64,000 nt of DNA. Source: Formicarius rufipectus (taxonomy: Eukaryota; Chordata; Aves; Passeriformes; Formicariidae). The notes beneath the pieces are model-generated. The model had not been told where the DNA came from. It worked only from the letters and a program-made list of their open reading frames with translations, and did not search any database. Location: assembly GCA_013399695.1 (NCBI GenBank), contig VXAU01000753.1:713578-777577 (forward strand). Reading direction: 5' to 3'. Every line of letters starts with the position of its first letter. Within the stretch, counting starts at the first letter, position 1. Below, piece after piece: positions 13,546-27,200 of this stretch. The translations under genes and the position numbers were made by a program.

Positions 13546-14326
13546 GGCAATATTCTCTCCATTGTTTTTGTTCTTGGAAAAGAGCCAAATATATTAAATT
13601 CTGGCTGAAGGTGGGGGAGAATGTCAAGATGCAGGGACAAATCTGAGACAAACTCCTACTATTCCTTGGAGCCTGCTAAAAGCAACTCTGCCACAACCTT
13701 TGGAGATTAGGTCTCTGGGAGATCCTGCAGATGAGAAAAAGAGGTAGGAGAGGGCTTTGTGATAAATTTTACATCAGTCTGAGTTGAAGGTTGCAGTTTG
13801 TCACTGCAGAGACAGGAGGCAGCGAGTGACACAGAATTTACAAGAAGCCTGTATTTACAGGGACAGAGAGGTGACTGCATCAAGTGACAGGGCTTCAGAG
13901 TCCAGTGCACTGATTTCAAGTGGACTCTGAGAGAAGGAGCTGTTGGTAAAGAATGGGGAATGAACAACATGAACAGCAGAACAGTGGAAAGTTTGCTGTA
14001 ACATCAGTGAGCCTTCTCTGCAGCTGAAGCGTTCCTGGCTCACAGAGGGAAAGGCCAATCCATTAGGAAAGAGAAAATTGCACTGATTAAATCAAGCAAA
14101 ATTTGGAATGCATTCATAAAGACTGTAACTCCCAGTGGACGAAATATATAATATACACCTTGTTTTTCTGAGTCAGACTTTCAGACAGCACATTCTTGCT
14201 GCCTTGTACTGTTCATATCACACTGGTCATCCCGGTAGATCTGTGGCTGCTATGCATCACTGGAATAGGGCAGCCAACATGCATTGGGGAACCTGAACAG
14301 TTGAGAGGAAAAGAACTTACTTTATG

Positions 14327-14660
14327 GAGTCATAGGGTCTTTAAGGTGGGAAAGGTCATTGAGCCCATCCCATCAACCCAGCACTGCCAAGGCCATCACT
14401 AAATCAAGTCCCAAAGAGCAATATCTACACATCTTTTAAATATCTTAGATGGTGACTCCACCATTTCCTAGGCAGCCCATTCCAATGCTTTACAACCATT
14501 TAGATGAAGAATTTTTTTCCTAATATCCAACCTAAACATCCCCTGGAAAAACTTGAGGCCATTTCCACTTATGTTATTGCTTGTTACCCGCAAGAAGGAA
14601 CCAACTTCCTACAATCTCCTTTCAGGTAGTCATAGGGAGTGATAAAGATTACTTTGTGGT
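14327..14660 (-). mobile_element. CR1 LINE 3'-end fragment, reverse orientation
   Basis: From 'gagtcatagggtctttaagg' onward this follows the reverse complement of a CR1 3' end: 'aggcagcccattccaatgct', 'cctaatatccaacctaaaca', 'cttgaggccatttccactta', 'tcgcttgttac'-like text, and 'cctttcaggtagtcataggg' near the 5'-most part retained. It is 5' truncated, as most CR1 copies are, and has no coding capacity. Confidence 0.88.
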
Positions 14661-15151
14661 ATTCGTTGTACATGCAGGGCTCTACATGAAATAGCTACAT
14701 ATCTGTAATGGGCCAGTCTTACGCCATTTACACAGCTGCTTAAACAAAAGCCCCTCAACCTAAACCACTTAATTCTGGCTGCTATTACGTTTGATACCTA
14801 CCTTCAGTCACTGTTGGAAACCCCATCGCTTTGAGAGTCACTACTAATGACTAATGAGGTGCCCAGGATGAGCTATTCCCTGGGTCACATAACCCACACA
14901 CTGCTGCTGATCTTGTTAACATAAGATTTTGGTGAGTGCAGTTGAATATGCTGCCTTGAGATCTCCAAAATGCATTTTTCAACAGATGCTAATCCTGAGC
15001 TACCAAAAAACCCATAGGTACAGGAAAAGCAGATCACGTTCTGCAAATTGCACGCTGGAATCCAGCCAAAGTACAAAAGAAACTAAACAAAAGCCACAGC
15101 CAGGCCTTTGAAGGTAAAACTGTGCAAAATATTTGCTTTTTTTAAAAATAC

Positions 15152-15171
15152 TTTTTTTTTTTTTTTTTTTT
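15152..15171. repeat. Poly-T tract, 20 bases
   Basis: Homopolymer run. It lies 241 bases left of a second, much longer T run. Both may be reverse-strand poly-A tails, or simply slippage-prone sequence. Confidence 0.95.
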
Positions 15172-15408
15172 CTCTTAGTGTGTGTGCGTCAATATTCCTG
15201 CAAAATCATTTGGCTCTACAGCCTTTTCCCCCCAACTTTGGGCACAAAATACACATTCTGCATGCTTGCCAAAATGGTGAGGTAGCTTCTCTTAGGTTGC
15301 TTAAAGGGACATCTGAGCATTATCAGTTGGATCTTGTCACACAGTAAGAGGAATATAAGATTTTTGTGCTTCCCTAAGGTGCAACCTCTTGCAAAACTTT
15401 GAGAAAAC

Positions 15409-15412
<4 letters not shown>

Positions 15413-15459
<47 letters not shown>
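15413..15459. repeat. Poly-T tract, 47 bases
   Basis: An uninterrupted run of 47 Ts, the longest homopolymer in the window. The sequence to its right (15460 onward) is not a family I recognise. The exact length is likely unreliable or polymorphic. Confidence 0.95.
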
Positions 15460-17059
15460 CCCAGAAGGGGCTGCATTATGAGCTGGCCAGAAAACTAAAG
15501 CCAAGCTGGTTATCTCATACAACTTGCAACATTATTGAGGAGCCATTTCCCTTGCAGCTAAGATTTTCCAAAGATATGGACAATTTGAGTGCACTAAAAT
15601 CTTTAATATCTGAGTGGTCTCCACAAAATATCTCAGAAAGCCTGTTTTTGGGAAAACTGTGCTCCTCATCTGTAAAACTGAGTCTTTTCCAGTTGTCCTG
15701 GTGTAAAAGGGCAGCAACAAAAATCCTAGACTCTTGAAAATCTTTGCAAAGTTATTCTTTGACCTTATAGTTATTCTGTATGTTTTAAAAGATGCTGCAA
15801 ACTTGTCTGTATTATTAGAATGTATCAGCATTAATCCTGAACCCTCCCCAGAGCTGTCTTATTTAGAGGTGGATTCAGGCAAGCAAATAAGAATGCATTT
15901 ATTATGGAAATTGGGAGCACTTCAGCAGAATTACCAATGCTGACTTTAGCTTGTTTACTGAGGTAGACATGAGTAGTATTTTCCCCTCTCCCATTAACTT
16001 TCTAGCTCCTCAATAAAACATTATAGGGAATTAGATTCTTCTCTGTTACCAATTTGAACAGGAAACATTTAGTTCCAGTGAATAATAAGCATTTCTCATA
16101 TGCAAATTTGCTCATTTGCTGCCCCTAACTTCTTGTTAAGGGAAAGGGTCATTTATTTTGCTTTCAAGTTTTCCTGGGAGCTATTCAAATTAACAAGATG
16201 CTAAGTGTTTTACTGAGGAGGGTATGTAATTTCCTCAGCTGGTACAGCTGGAAAATCCACATTTATTTATTCTCTGCTCAAAAATTACTGGGACAGAGAC
16301 ATGCATTTGCTATGTAAAATACATCTTTAGTTTCTTGGCATGTGTCATCATGTGGGTCAGAGTTAAGAAGGTTAATGAAATATTTAGAGTGAATTTTTGC
16401 ATAGTATTCTTTTAGTACTGCAATGGATAAACCACAAAGCTAAGAGCATGTTTATGGAAGGTATTTAATCAGTTGTTTTCATCCTATAGAATGTATAGAA
16501 GCTATTATCAAGATATTCTTACACCACTTGAATGAGATTATGCTCTTCATAAATGCTCTTTTAAAGGCAAATTTGAAATTCACTTGTAAGGTCATATTGC
16601 TGTAGTAATGAGCAGCAGGGCTGCTTTACTTTATGCTAGAGGCCAAACTGGCTGTAGTTCCTCTTGGGCTTGAGATTTTCAGAGAAGTTGCACCTATGTC
16701 ACCCCTTCAGATCCAAAAATCAGCGGAGCTCAAGGAATCTGAGTATGTCATGGATAATAAAGACACTCTTTCTGACCAGCTCCCCTGGTCTCAGACATTC
16801 AGACCAAGGCATTATGTAATGTTGACTTTTTTCTCCATTTCCTTGCAGAACTCCTAGAGCAACGGAATTTCTTGAATGTCATCAAAAGAAGTCAAACCCA
16901 GATGTGGGCTGTTCCTGCTCAGTATGTCAGAAGTGAAACCAGCTTTCTCGAGTTTCCCATGCTGCAGTGAGAGAAGGATTAAAAACTATGGTGTTTTGAA
17001 CACCATCAAAGTACCCACAAATGGAGCAGTGGATGTATTCACAAGGACCCTTTGCAAAT

Positions 17060-17080
17060 AAACAAACAAACAAACAAAAG
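17060..17080. repeat. (AAAC)n tract
   Basis: About five consecutive aaac/aaca units after 'tttgcaaat'. Simple tetranucleotide repeat. Confidence 0.9.
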
Positions 17081-17342
17081 GATTTGCAAGGCTTGAAAAT
17101 AACATGCCAAGATCAAATAGCAACTGTACCCACTGGAGCTGGAATGGACACAATCTGATCCACTTCATTTGCTACTTAACAAACAAGGAGTTTGACGGAT
17201 AAAAATGCTCTTAAGCCTTTCTAGCTTTGTGGTAGATGCAAGATTGCTCCAAAGTGCCTTTACAGGAGCGGGTTGTACTGGTAGAGCATGACAACTGTTT
17301 CACTTTTTTCTGAGGAATGGGTTTGGCATCTGCTGAACAGGT

Positions 17343-17818
17343 CACAGAATCACAGAATTATTTGGGTGGGAAGGGGTCTTTAAAGATCATCTAGTTCCAA
17401 CCTCCCTGCTATTAGCAGTGACATCTTCCACTAGGTCAGGTTGCTCAGAGCCCATCCAACCTGACTTGAATGTTTCCAGGGTCGGGGTCTGTACCACCTC
17501 TCTGAGCAATCTGTGCCAGTGTCTCACCACCCTCACAGTAAAGAATTTCCTTCTAATATCTATTCTCAACCTGCCCTACTTCAGTTTAAAGCCATTTCTT
17601 TGTGTCCTGTACCACAAGCCCTTATCAAGTCTCTCACCACCCTTCTCTCAGCCTTTCCTTACAGGAGAGGTGCTCCAGCCCTCTGATCACATTTGTGGCC
17701 TTCCTCAGGATGCACTCCAGTGGGTCCATGTCTTTCCTCTACTGAGGATTCCAGGGCTGGACTCAGTGCTCCAGGTGGGGTCTCACCAGAGTGGAGTACA
17801 GCCATGAGGACCATCACT
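17343..17818 (-). mobile_element. CR1 LINE 3'-end fragment, reverse orientation
   Basis: It begins with 'cacagaatcacagaattatt' and 'aaagatcatctagttccaac', the typical reverse complement of a CR1 3' terminus. It continues through 'caccctcacagtaaagaatt', 'tacaggagaggtgctccagc' and 'tgctccaggtggggtctcac', all familiar CR1 3' UTR / late ORF2 wording. It is about 475 bp long, 5' truncated and moderately diverged. Confidence 0.95.
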
Positions 17819-19653
17819 ACAAGCTAATCACATTGGCTGGAAAACACCAGAGAGTCTAGATCTCTGTTTTATTTTCATCCTGTGTTTAGAGGCAGAAGCT
17901 GCAGTCTTCAGTGAACGTGGTGGTATCAGCAGGATGAGAATGATACAGGACAAGTCTCTGACCCCATTTCTGCTACAGTAAAGCTGAAGTAATTCTAACT
18001 GTTGGGATATTTTGCTGTGGGTGAGCACTTTTGGGCATTTAACTGTTTGTTTAGTCCCTTCAGCAGAATCACTGATGTCAACAGCAACCAAGCATGGCCT
18101 CAGTTACTAGATAATGAAGATAAGATTGCCGTTCTGGGGAATTGGACACACACAGCACCACTGATCTTCTCACAGTGGTATAGTGTAAAAAGAGAAACTG
18201 TCCTGGTTTTAACAGTATAGGAGCTGGGCATCTGAGACAGAGAGGGTTTCACTTGTGTGTTTTTAGAGGCATTGCAATCTATTTGTTTGAGAATTTGTTT
18301 CATAGTAGTTTATCTTTTAAAAATCTGGAAATCAGCTTTCTTCTTTGTCAGAGAATTTTTCAGCAGTTTCAGCAAAATAAATATAATCACAGGATCTTGA
18401 ACAGATATCGTTTTCTTCAATCAATGTGTCAGAAATTGGAGTTAATGGATAGCAACAACAGAAATAAATGAAAATGCTACCTTAAACAGTGGACAAAATG
18501 TTTTGTCCTGTTAAGACTCATTTTCTGTTTATTTTATGTAAGACTTTTGCAAGTTCTCCAATCTCTTTTCCAGGATAAATGTAAACCACATTTTACAGAC
18601 AGACAAAAACTCTTTTTAAACCTTCTGCAGTCATCATAAAAAAACAAAGAATGACATTAACCTTACAAATACCCACCTAGATTATCAGCTGAGAAACAGG
18701 TTGCTAGGACAAAAAATTTGTCCAGCAAATTTGCAAATTGTGGTAATTTGTATTTGCAAATAACACAGCCATGCTAGTCAGGACACTCAGTACTTTTAAC
18801 ATTATAAGTGGATATGCACAAGAAGTCAGTGTATGCCTCAGCAAAACTGGGCAACAGGAATCCACCAGCTTAAAAGAAGGATTGAGGTACGCACGAAAGG
18901 GAAAAACCTGCTCAAGTAAACCATTTCATTTGTATCTCACAGCAAATTAGGTTCCTTCAAAATCACCTCAAGGGAGTGTGGCATCATGAAGCCTTTCATC
19001 AGGGCCCCCAGACTGGGCTCTGCTTCAAACTTCTTCAGAAACAAACATCCTCCTTCCACTGAGCCGGATGTTTTCTGACGGTGGAACAAGGTATCCTCTG
19101 TACCTCAAAAGGAGGAAGGATCACATGACACCAGGCATAAATGTGGAATTGCCCGTTTTCACAGACCTTTTTATTATTACTACTTTTTTTTAAATCAGGA
19201 AGCTTTTCCACATCCCAGTTAGAGCTATGAAGTTCTATGGGTTTCCTCTGCTTTGAATGTAGTGACATTCAAATCCCAGGCTCTTTAACAGTAATTATGT
19301 GCTGGGCATCTTAGCTGAGAGGGTGGCTGGTAGAACATTTCACTCCCAGAACAGCCCATGACAAGTACAGAAATAGTGTATGTGGAAAAAATATTTATCA
19401 GGAAGCATTTGATCTATTTTTAGGTTCTCCTTTAAAGCAATTTAGTGGCTAGAAGGCAAGGGAGGGGAAGAGCAAGTTCCTGGCACACTGCCAGTAACTT
19501 CTCTGTAGACTTCAGCTTTGGAACTTGGTACTGACCAGCTACACCTGAACTTTTTGGGAATTGTCAGAAATTCAGATCAGGGTTGCAGCACCTTCCTTAT
19601 GGCACCATTGTTTTCTTACCTTAACTCAATAATCTGTTGTTAATCCTCTTTCA
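17819..19653. other. Intergenic sequence, nothing identified
   Basis: AT-leaning unique-looking DNA between two CR1 fragments. The open frames are under 95 codons and have no recognisable domain. Confidence 0.6.
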
Positions 19654-19820
19654 GGTATTGGAACAGGCTGCCCAGGAAAGTGGTGGAATATGCATCTGTA
19701 GAAGTATTCAAAAGGTGTGTGGATGTGGCACTCTGAGGACATGGTTTAGTGGTGCTGGGTTAATAGTTGGACTCCACAGTCTTAGAGTCTTTTCCAGCCT
19801 AAACCATTCTATGATTATAA
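19654..19820 (+). mobile_element. CR1 LINE 3'-end fragment
   Basis: The stretch runs from 'ggtattggaacaggctgccc' through 'gtggtggaat' to 'ttccagcctaaaccattcta' and 'tgattata'. This is the last ~165 bp of a CR1 element in sense orientation, ending at the usual 'attctatgatt' terminus. Confidence 0.9.
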
Positions 19821-20587
19821 TCAATAGAGCAAAAGTTGTTTCTATAATCTTTTTCCTATATTGATTACTCTCCAGAATGAAACATGTTTTCATTCGTATT
19901 GTAGAGTTCTCCAGAAGAATGGAAAAAAACATAGCAAACTGCTTAAATGTTAAGAAGGAACCTCTGTGACGTTTGGTCACTTAAAATAGCTCACATTCCT
20001 TTGTTCTTTGTTGCTGCTTTAATGGTTTCACATGTTTTGCCCACATATGCAAAAATACTTAAATGGAGATGTTAAAAACATTCTGGAAAATTAATTTTTT
20101 CATTCATGCCCAGGAAAGGAAAGGGCCTGGTTAGCTTAAACAATCAGTAAAAAAGGATTTGAAGGTTTTCATCTCCTAGTGACTCACTTCTAGGCTGCAA
20201 GTTGCAATGATTTCAAGACTGGCCAATGTTTCATACTTGCAGTCCCATTTTCCTACATGGGAATGTCTGTCACAAACCTCAGACCACCTGGTGTTTTCTA
20301 TAAATTTGTACATGTTTCCAAGCTAAGAGTCTAAAGATGAATGTCAGGGAGATGACCTACCCCTTTACATAGGATCTGTCTCAATGACTAAAGGAAGTAA
20401 TTCTATAGGTCTTTGTGTTTGATTTATCATCTTGATAATGAAAGTTGTTTTCTCATTTACAGTCAGGCTGTCCATCTTGTAAACTTGTGTTTACAGAATA
20501 ATGTGTCTTTTTAGACATTTTTAGAAACAAGAACTGCATAACCAGCAGCAATGGAAGCTTTTGCATCTCTTCCATCACACGTTTATA

Positions 20588-21216
20588 CTTTAGTAAAGCC
20601 TTTGACATGGTTTCCCACAGCATTCTCCTGGACAAACTGGCTGCTCATGGCTTGGTGGGGCACCCTGTAGGTAAAAAATTGTCTGGATGGTCTGACCCAG
20701 AGAGTAGTGGTGAATGGAATTGCATCCAGTTGGTGACCAGTCACAAGTAGTGTTTCCCAGGGCTCAGTGTTGGAGCCAGTTGTGTTTACCATCTTTATCA
20801 ATGACCTGGATGAGGGGATGGAGCCCACCCTCAGCCAGTTTGCAGATGACACCAAGTTGGTTGAAAGTGTTGATCTGTTGGAGGGTAGGAGGTCTCTGCA
20901 AAGGGATCTGGACAGGCTGGATCAATGGGCTGAGGCCAATTGTATGAGGTTCAATAAAGCAAAGTGCTCAGGCCTGCACTTGGGTCACAACAACCCCAGG
21001 CAGTGCTACAGGCTGAGAGAAGAATGTCTGGAGAGCTGTCCAGTGGAAAAAGACTTGAGAGTGATGGTCAACAGTGGCTAAACATGAGCCAGCATGTGCC
21101 CAGGTGGCCAAGAAGGCCAATGGCATCCTGGCCTGTATCAGCAATAGTGTGGCCAGCAAGACCAGGGCAGTGATGGTCCCCCTGTACTCAGCACTGGTTA
21201 AGCTGCCCCTTGAAGG
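20588..21216 (+). mobile_element. CR1 LINE ORF2 (reverse transcriptase) fragment
   Basis: Conceptual translation, with frame changes, gives CR1 reverse-transcriptase wording: SKAFDMVSHSILLDKL near 20592, then SVLEPVVFTIFINDLDEG, the catalytic box FADDTK at 20839-20856, RDLDRLDQWAEANCMRFN, and LHLGHNNP. The copy is interrupted by frameshifts and stops, lacks both ends and is inactive. Its right end breaks off in the region that normally reads 'gtgaggccgcaccttgaata'. Confidence 0.93.
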
Positions 21217-24200
21217 AAAAGGACAGAAGAGACCAAGAAGCCCTGACAAAGAACAGACTTTTGGCTCAGACGGCTTCAGAAGATAATCACAAGCGTTCTG
21301 GAAGCCAATTTAAGTGCCATGCCAGAACACAGTCTAATTTCTCTGTTAAGCCCTTTGCCAGGAAACAAACTATTTCATTCAAGAGGTTATTGCATTAAGC
21401 AGAAATGACTAAGGCCAAGACTCTGAGGCCCAGTTCAATGCTGAATGTCACCTCACTTGACAAGCAGACCTTAAGTAACCAAAAAAGCATTCAAAAAGCA
21501 TGCTTTTAATTCAGTTATATTTTTAGCTGGGCCTTTCTACTTACCTCTAGATATCTTGTTTCTTATCAGAATAAGTTAAAGCTTCATGGAGCATAAGATG
21601 GAGGAAAGCTAAGCTGCTGTGGTGCATGACAATATTTACTGAGTAGGAACAAATGGGTGAGAAACTGTTGATGCTGGACAGGAAATAGGATTCCCTTCTC
21701 TGCACAGAGCAATGCCCAAGTGCGGCAGTAAGCAGAATCTGTTGGAAAAAAATACAAAAAACCAAATGTATTCACAAATACTTTAATCAGTTTGTTTTAC
21801 TCTGACTTTTGCAATAAGAATTATTTGCAAATAGTTGGATGACAACCAGATATTTTTTCACAAGAATGCCATTTCATTGTTCTGCTTTAAAAATTTCCGT
21901 CATTCAATTAGGGATCTGAAACAATGTCTTGGACAAAAAATGACATGTTCGCTGCAAAGCAAACAAAAAACAAACACAAGCTCAGTGGTTTTTTTCCATT
22001 AAATAGCTGTCTTTCTCCAGCTGGCTACCCAGTATAAATCCTAATGGAAGCAAGGCTCAACAGTTTCTGTCTCTGTAAACTCAAGGAAAAGTGCAGCTAC
22101 AGAGAGCAAAGCTGATCTGGCCCAGGTACCTCCAAGAGAAGAACAGATACCTTTTCCGGGGAAGACAAAGACTTAAGCAATCAACCGCACAACATGAGTA
22201 ATGGATAGTAAAGTACGCAAAGAAATGAGTCACAAATAAGCTACTGGCTGAGAGTTACTAATTAATTTGCTCACTGGATTCTGACACACACCACATTTTT
22301 TAAGATTTCCTAACCAAAAAACATATCCTATTTGTTACAGATTTTACCCAGAACTTTAGAGTGCCTAGAAAGAACAGCATTTCTTTGAATTTAGATTTTT
22401 TAATTTTTAATGGAAATTGAATTGCAAAACCTTCCTTTGTATGAAACATGAGGCCTTGACCACATTTTTACTGTTACTACTACGGCACTTTGCACAGAAG
22501 TGGGATGTTAACCTCTGAGACGTGGCTATGCTCCAGCTCAGATGTTTTTTCATTCTTCCTGAATATTCTCTGTAGTTTCAGCTGGATGACGTATTCTTCA
22601 CTTCCCTTCCTTTGTGTAATTCCTGGTGGCACAGAATGGGAAAGGCTGCTCTGTTTCCACCACAGAGATTGCCTGCTGCTGAAATGCAACTAGTGAGGGA
22701 TATCTGCACAAGGAGAACCACATCTGGACTCTGATGCATTTAAGAGAAGCTGCATATTCACAAGGCAGAATTTACCTCCAGTTTATTAAGCAACTGTTAT
22801 CCTCCTTAGTTAACAGTAGTGCAGAAATGGGGGCCTGAGGATTGCTCATTATCCATTTTTCACCCAGAAAACACAGGCTGTTTTTGTCAAGCCTCAAAAG
22901 TGACAGAGAGGACCATGATTAACTGAGCAAAATTGGCAATTCTGCAGCATAATAGAGGAAAAAAACTCCAGAGAAGCAAACAACCTGTAGATGGTCCAAC
23001 CCTATAATACATAAAACTAACCCTGAAGACTTTAAAAGCAGTCCGTTCTGATGTCCCTTCCTCTCTTTCACATTAAACACTTCGCTTATGCTATGCACGA
23101 ATAAGAAAATCTTCACACCCTTTTCTGCCATGGTGTCTTGTCAGTAAATGGTGCCTTTTGGAAGCAAAGACGTATTTCTCACATATTCCCACAGTACTGT
23201 TCTAAAGCAGAAGACTGTTTCTCTTGTTTATATGCAGGAATCTGAGACAGGCCTTTCTAAAAGGTCTCTGAAAGGTGTGGGCTGGCATTTTTCCACTACA
23301 CCACAATCTCCTTAACATGGCTCCGTATCTGGGCCTGGAATGAGCTTAATTGATACTTTGGCAGCTCACAACTAAGTAAAGGAAGAAGAACTCAGGATGC
23401 TTTTCCAAGCCTAAGGAGCCATTCAATAAAACCAGAACAAAGTCAATCTTGATATTGCTAATGTTTCATAGGAAATCCACCTCATCCCAAGATCTTATTT
23501 TTGTAACCTTTTAGGATTTCTTTGCATAGTATAAAGAGAGACACAGTCATAAAATTCCTTGAGGATAACTTCCAGATCTGCTTCAAAGATGTACTAGGAC
23601 AATACCCTGGGATCTGAGCACTTCACACTTTTGAACAACCCTCATCTGATATTTGTGGCTGAGGCCCACCTCTGCTTGGAAGGTTAGAAAGCCATCCCCC
23701 TTTCAGCAGGGTGATTTTATTTTTAAAAGTAGCTCTCCTGGCAGGCTTCTCCACCCTCAGCCGATTACGTAAGGTAAACTATTGACATATGCAGCCCAGT
23801 TGAGGCCATTTTCTCTGTTAAATTCAGACCTTGTTATAAAAGTGCAGTTTTAACATGTTGTTCTTTCTGAAATATTCCACAATATGTGCTTTCACATTTG
23901 GTTATATAACATTACATTCTTTTACAATAATAAAGCTGAGTGTATTTTGGAATTGTTCACAGACTGAGGCAGTTTAGCAAATGGGACACATCCAGATGTG
24001 AAAACGTTCTGTGGCTTGGCTAGACATGTTACTAAACCATTTCTCAGACAACCAAATGATGTTCAGGATGAATTTAGATTTCCTTTCTGAAAGGGACCTA
24101 GCGCTTTCTTAGTATGCACAGGGAGAGCCATCCTACTTCTGAGGCTAGGCTTCTTCAGTTGAACACAATTTAGCATATATTTAACTTAATGTTAATTCAG

Positions 24201-27200
24201 TAATATGTTAAAACTGCTCATGAGCTTCATCTAGGTACTTGTATAGCCTGCTAATGGCCTTGGTACAGGAGTATAGGTAATTAAATAACAACGTATTGAA
24301 TCCAATGTACTCAAGCTTCAGACTAGGGGCAGAAATGACTGCTACTATTGTGTCAAGAAAATTCTGTTTGGTAGGTTTTCATGTTTAGTCAAATTGTTAT
24401 GATTTTTCCAGGTTCATAGGTGGGGAACTAAACATAAGCATCAAGGGGATCTGCTAATCTAACCAAAAAACCAAAATGATTTGTAAACATGTGGGGCCTT
24501 TCTGTTCCAAGAAGTTGATGCAGGGATGTGACAGAAGCAGGTCTATTGCTATACATCACCCTCTTAGGTGAAGGTGGGCAGCCCTTGTGCTACACTGAAG
24601 CACCTCTTTCCTCTGAAGGCACTTTCATGATTCTATGGAACAGAAGACGACTCAGGCCAAAGCTGTGACCTTCATCCCCAAACAGACATTTGAGAGATCC
24701 TACATACCTCTGCCAAGGATGTGACATCACTGACACGAGTCTTGGCACAGGGGATCCCTTGCCTGGATAGTGTCCTTTATCTCTTTCTGCATTATCACAT
24801 GTTGCCATCCCTGCTGCAGCTACATGATCTGCATGATTGCTATATCATACTGTTTCACCCTGGCACTGTACTGTTACCAGCACAAATTTAGGCTTATAAC
24901 CTAACAGGATAGATCCTGCAGGACTTAAATATATTGGTTCTGTACTGTCTCTGCAGAAGGAGATATACTCTGGGCTTCAGGGATTTCATTACAGCCTCTG
25001 TGTGCCACTCATTTCCCTGGTCACTCACTGTATCAGCTACCCGACACTTGGTTTATCTATGGCCTGGGAAAGTGAGAGGACCACAGGGTATCCACTAGGA
25101 TCAAATAATGTACTTCAGTTGGCTAATTTCAATCAGATTCTGGTCTGAATCAGTCAGAACCTGTCCCAATAACTCAACTGTGTTTTTGCTGGTATGAAAC
25201 AACGGGTCTATGTCAACAGTGTGCTGGTCTGGCTTTATATCACATTGAAATCAAAGCAGTCATCATGTCATCAGCCTGTAGAAACAAAGTGCTGAGTTCA
25301 TCCACAATAATTCTTTAAATCTCCCTTTATTTTTATTTTTTTAATTTTTTTTTTTTACTTTTTGAGCTGCCTTTGATGGAAAACTCTGGGCTGACTGCCT
25401 TTGAGTTTCATGTTTTTTGTTGTTCTTCCTGGTTATTATTGATATCCCATCATTATCCAAATACTTTCTAACCACAGGAATTAGTGTAGCTACAAATTCC
25501 TTTTTTTTTTTTTTTTTTCCTCTTCTTATTTCTTCCCTTCGCTTGTAACTCAGGAATACTTATTTGTAGAGGCCAAGTGTCAGTGTTTTCATTGTTTCCC
25601 TGCATATAGGCACCATACAGTGATTTACCATGAGACCAAAGACTTTCGATCTATTACCTTGTAGCATTTATTGTTTTATTTATCCACAAAATCCTTATTT
25701 ATACATTCAAAGGATCACAGTGGCACAATTCAGTTCATTGCAATGGTGAGATTCTAATTCAAATGTTGAGCTTTGGCTTTCTTTATCAAAGTCGCTATTT
25801 TCCAAACATGCTTATCTCCCAACACCCTTCATTTGCAGCTGCAAGATATATGGGTGGGAAATAAGAGACAACTTAGAATTGCGTGCCAGATCTGCTTTAT
25901 TTGCAGATGTGCCATGTACACAAAACAGCCACCTGTCCTTGCCAGCAGTAAGAGATGCACAAATGCTTGCACTCAGCTTTGTGATGCTGAAAGCTTTCTT
26001 TTCAAGGAAAAAAAGTCTGGACATTTCATGCACTTATATGGTATTTTGTAACTCTAGTACTTTAGAGCCAAAGGAAATGTACATGTCCAAGAGAGTTTCT
26101 GGATACACAGACAGTGTTCTTGGAACTAGGCTTAACTGTAATCATCAAGGAAATCACTTTGTTGTTTTCCTTATGCTAGGATAGCCAATGTGCAATGCAG
26201 TACAAGCCTCCATCCAGAGCAGGAACCTTTCCATTCTTTCTGAAAGTCACACTTTCATACATGATAAACTGATGAGCAGCACATACACACAAAAACATAC
26301 AGACTTTGGTTCTCCATGCAGTTTATCTCTGGGAAGCCTCACACTCACGTCTATTAATCTACTATGTCTATTCTGGAGACTTACAGTTCTGTTCCAGATC
26401 TGCCTCAAGGCTTGAGTCATCTCACCAATGTTAGGCATCTGTAGCATAGATGTCTACAGCTAAACTAGGCATCTGAATTGCCTTTCATAGTCACTGGACA
26501 GAAATAGGCATTTGCAGGGACCAAGGTTATGGGCCTTTTCAGAACTGGCCTGTGTTAGAGATTTAATCTGCATGAAATGGATTTTGTCCTAAAATCTATT
26601 TAATAGTCTTTTCTGTCTGTAAACAAAGCTTGGATGACTAGCTCAGGTATATACATATACATTACAGGGATGTGTGAGCCCTATCCCTTCTGTTCAAAGT
26701 AAACCTTCACGCTGATTTGACATCCTCTGTGAATGTGTAGTGCATTTTTATTACATCTAACTAAGGCAGACATTTCAGCCTTCACTACCAAAACGCATTT
26801 ATCACTCTTCTCAGCACCATGTACTGTACATGATCTTGCTTGTCAGTCAGACCCATACACTGGCTATCAGTTTTGACTTCTTTGACCTCTTTTGAATTCA
26901 TTTAAATACAGATTGTCTCAATTGTTTAGGTTCCTCTAGGGTAAAGCCTTTCCTATGCATCTTACTGGCAAACATTCCGTGCAAGCTTTAGGTCTCTTTC
27001 ATGAGCAAGCTGCAGAAACTGTCTAAAATCAAACTACTTAACAGTATGAAACTCACTGATAATTTCACTCAGAATATGGATAACTCTTAACTATGCCATT
27101 ATGTACAGACCACATACTACATGCATAGCCACAACTGTAGTATTTTACTAACTTCCCCTTCTATGTTCATCAAACTTAAACTGTATGTCTTCACTTTCAC

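Larger units (their letters stand above)
10592..14326. other. Intergenic sequence with two MIR/L2-like relics, no gene recognised
   Basis: The longest open frame here is 145 codons (11930-12367, +). It shows no recognisable domain, no splice structure and no coding-like bias, and I treat it as chance. Two short stretches resemble MIR/L2 3' ends and are listed separately. Nothing else is identified. Confidence 0.6.
14661..17342. other. Intergenic sequence with poly-T tracts, no gene recognised
   Basis: This stretch holds the poly-T tracts at 15152-15171 and 15413-15459 and an (AAAC)n tract near 17060. Open frames (up to 112 codons at 15399-15737) gain length from the poly-T run (poly-Phe on the + strand, poly-Lys on the - strand) and are not credible genes. 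Confidence 0.6.
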
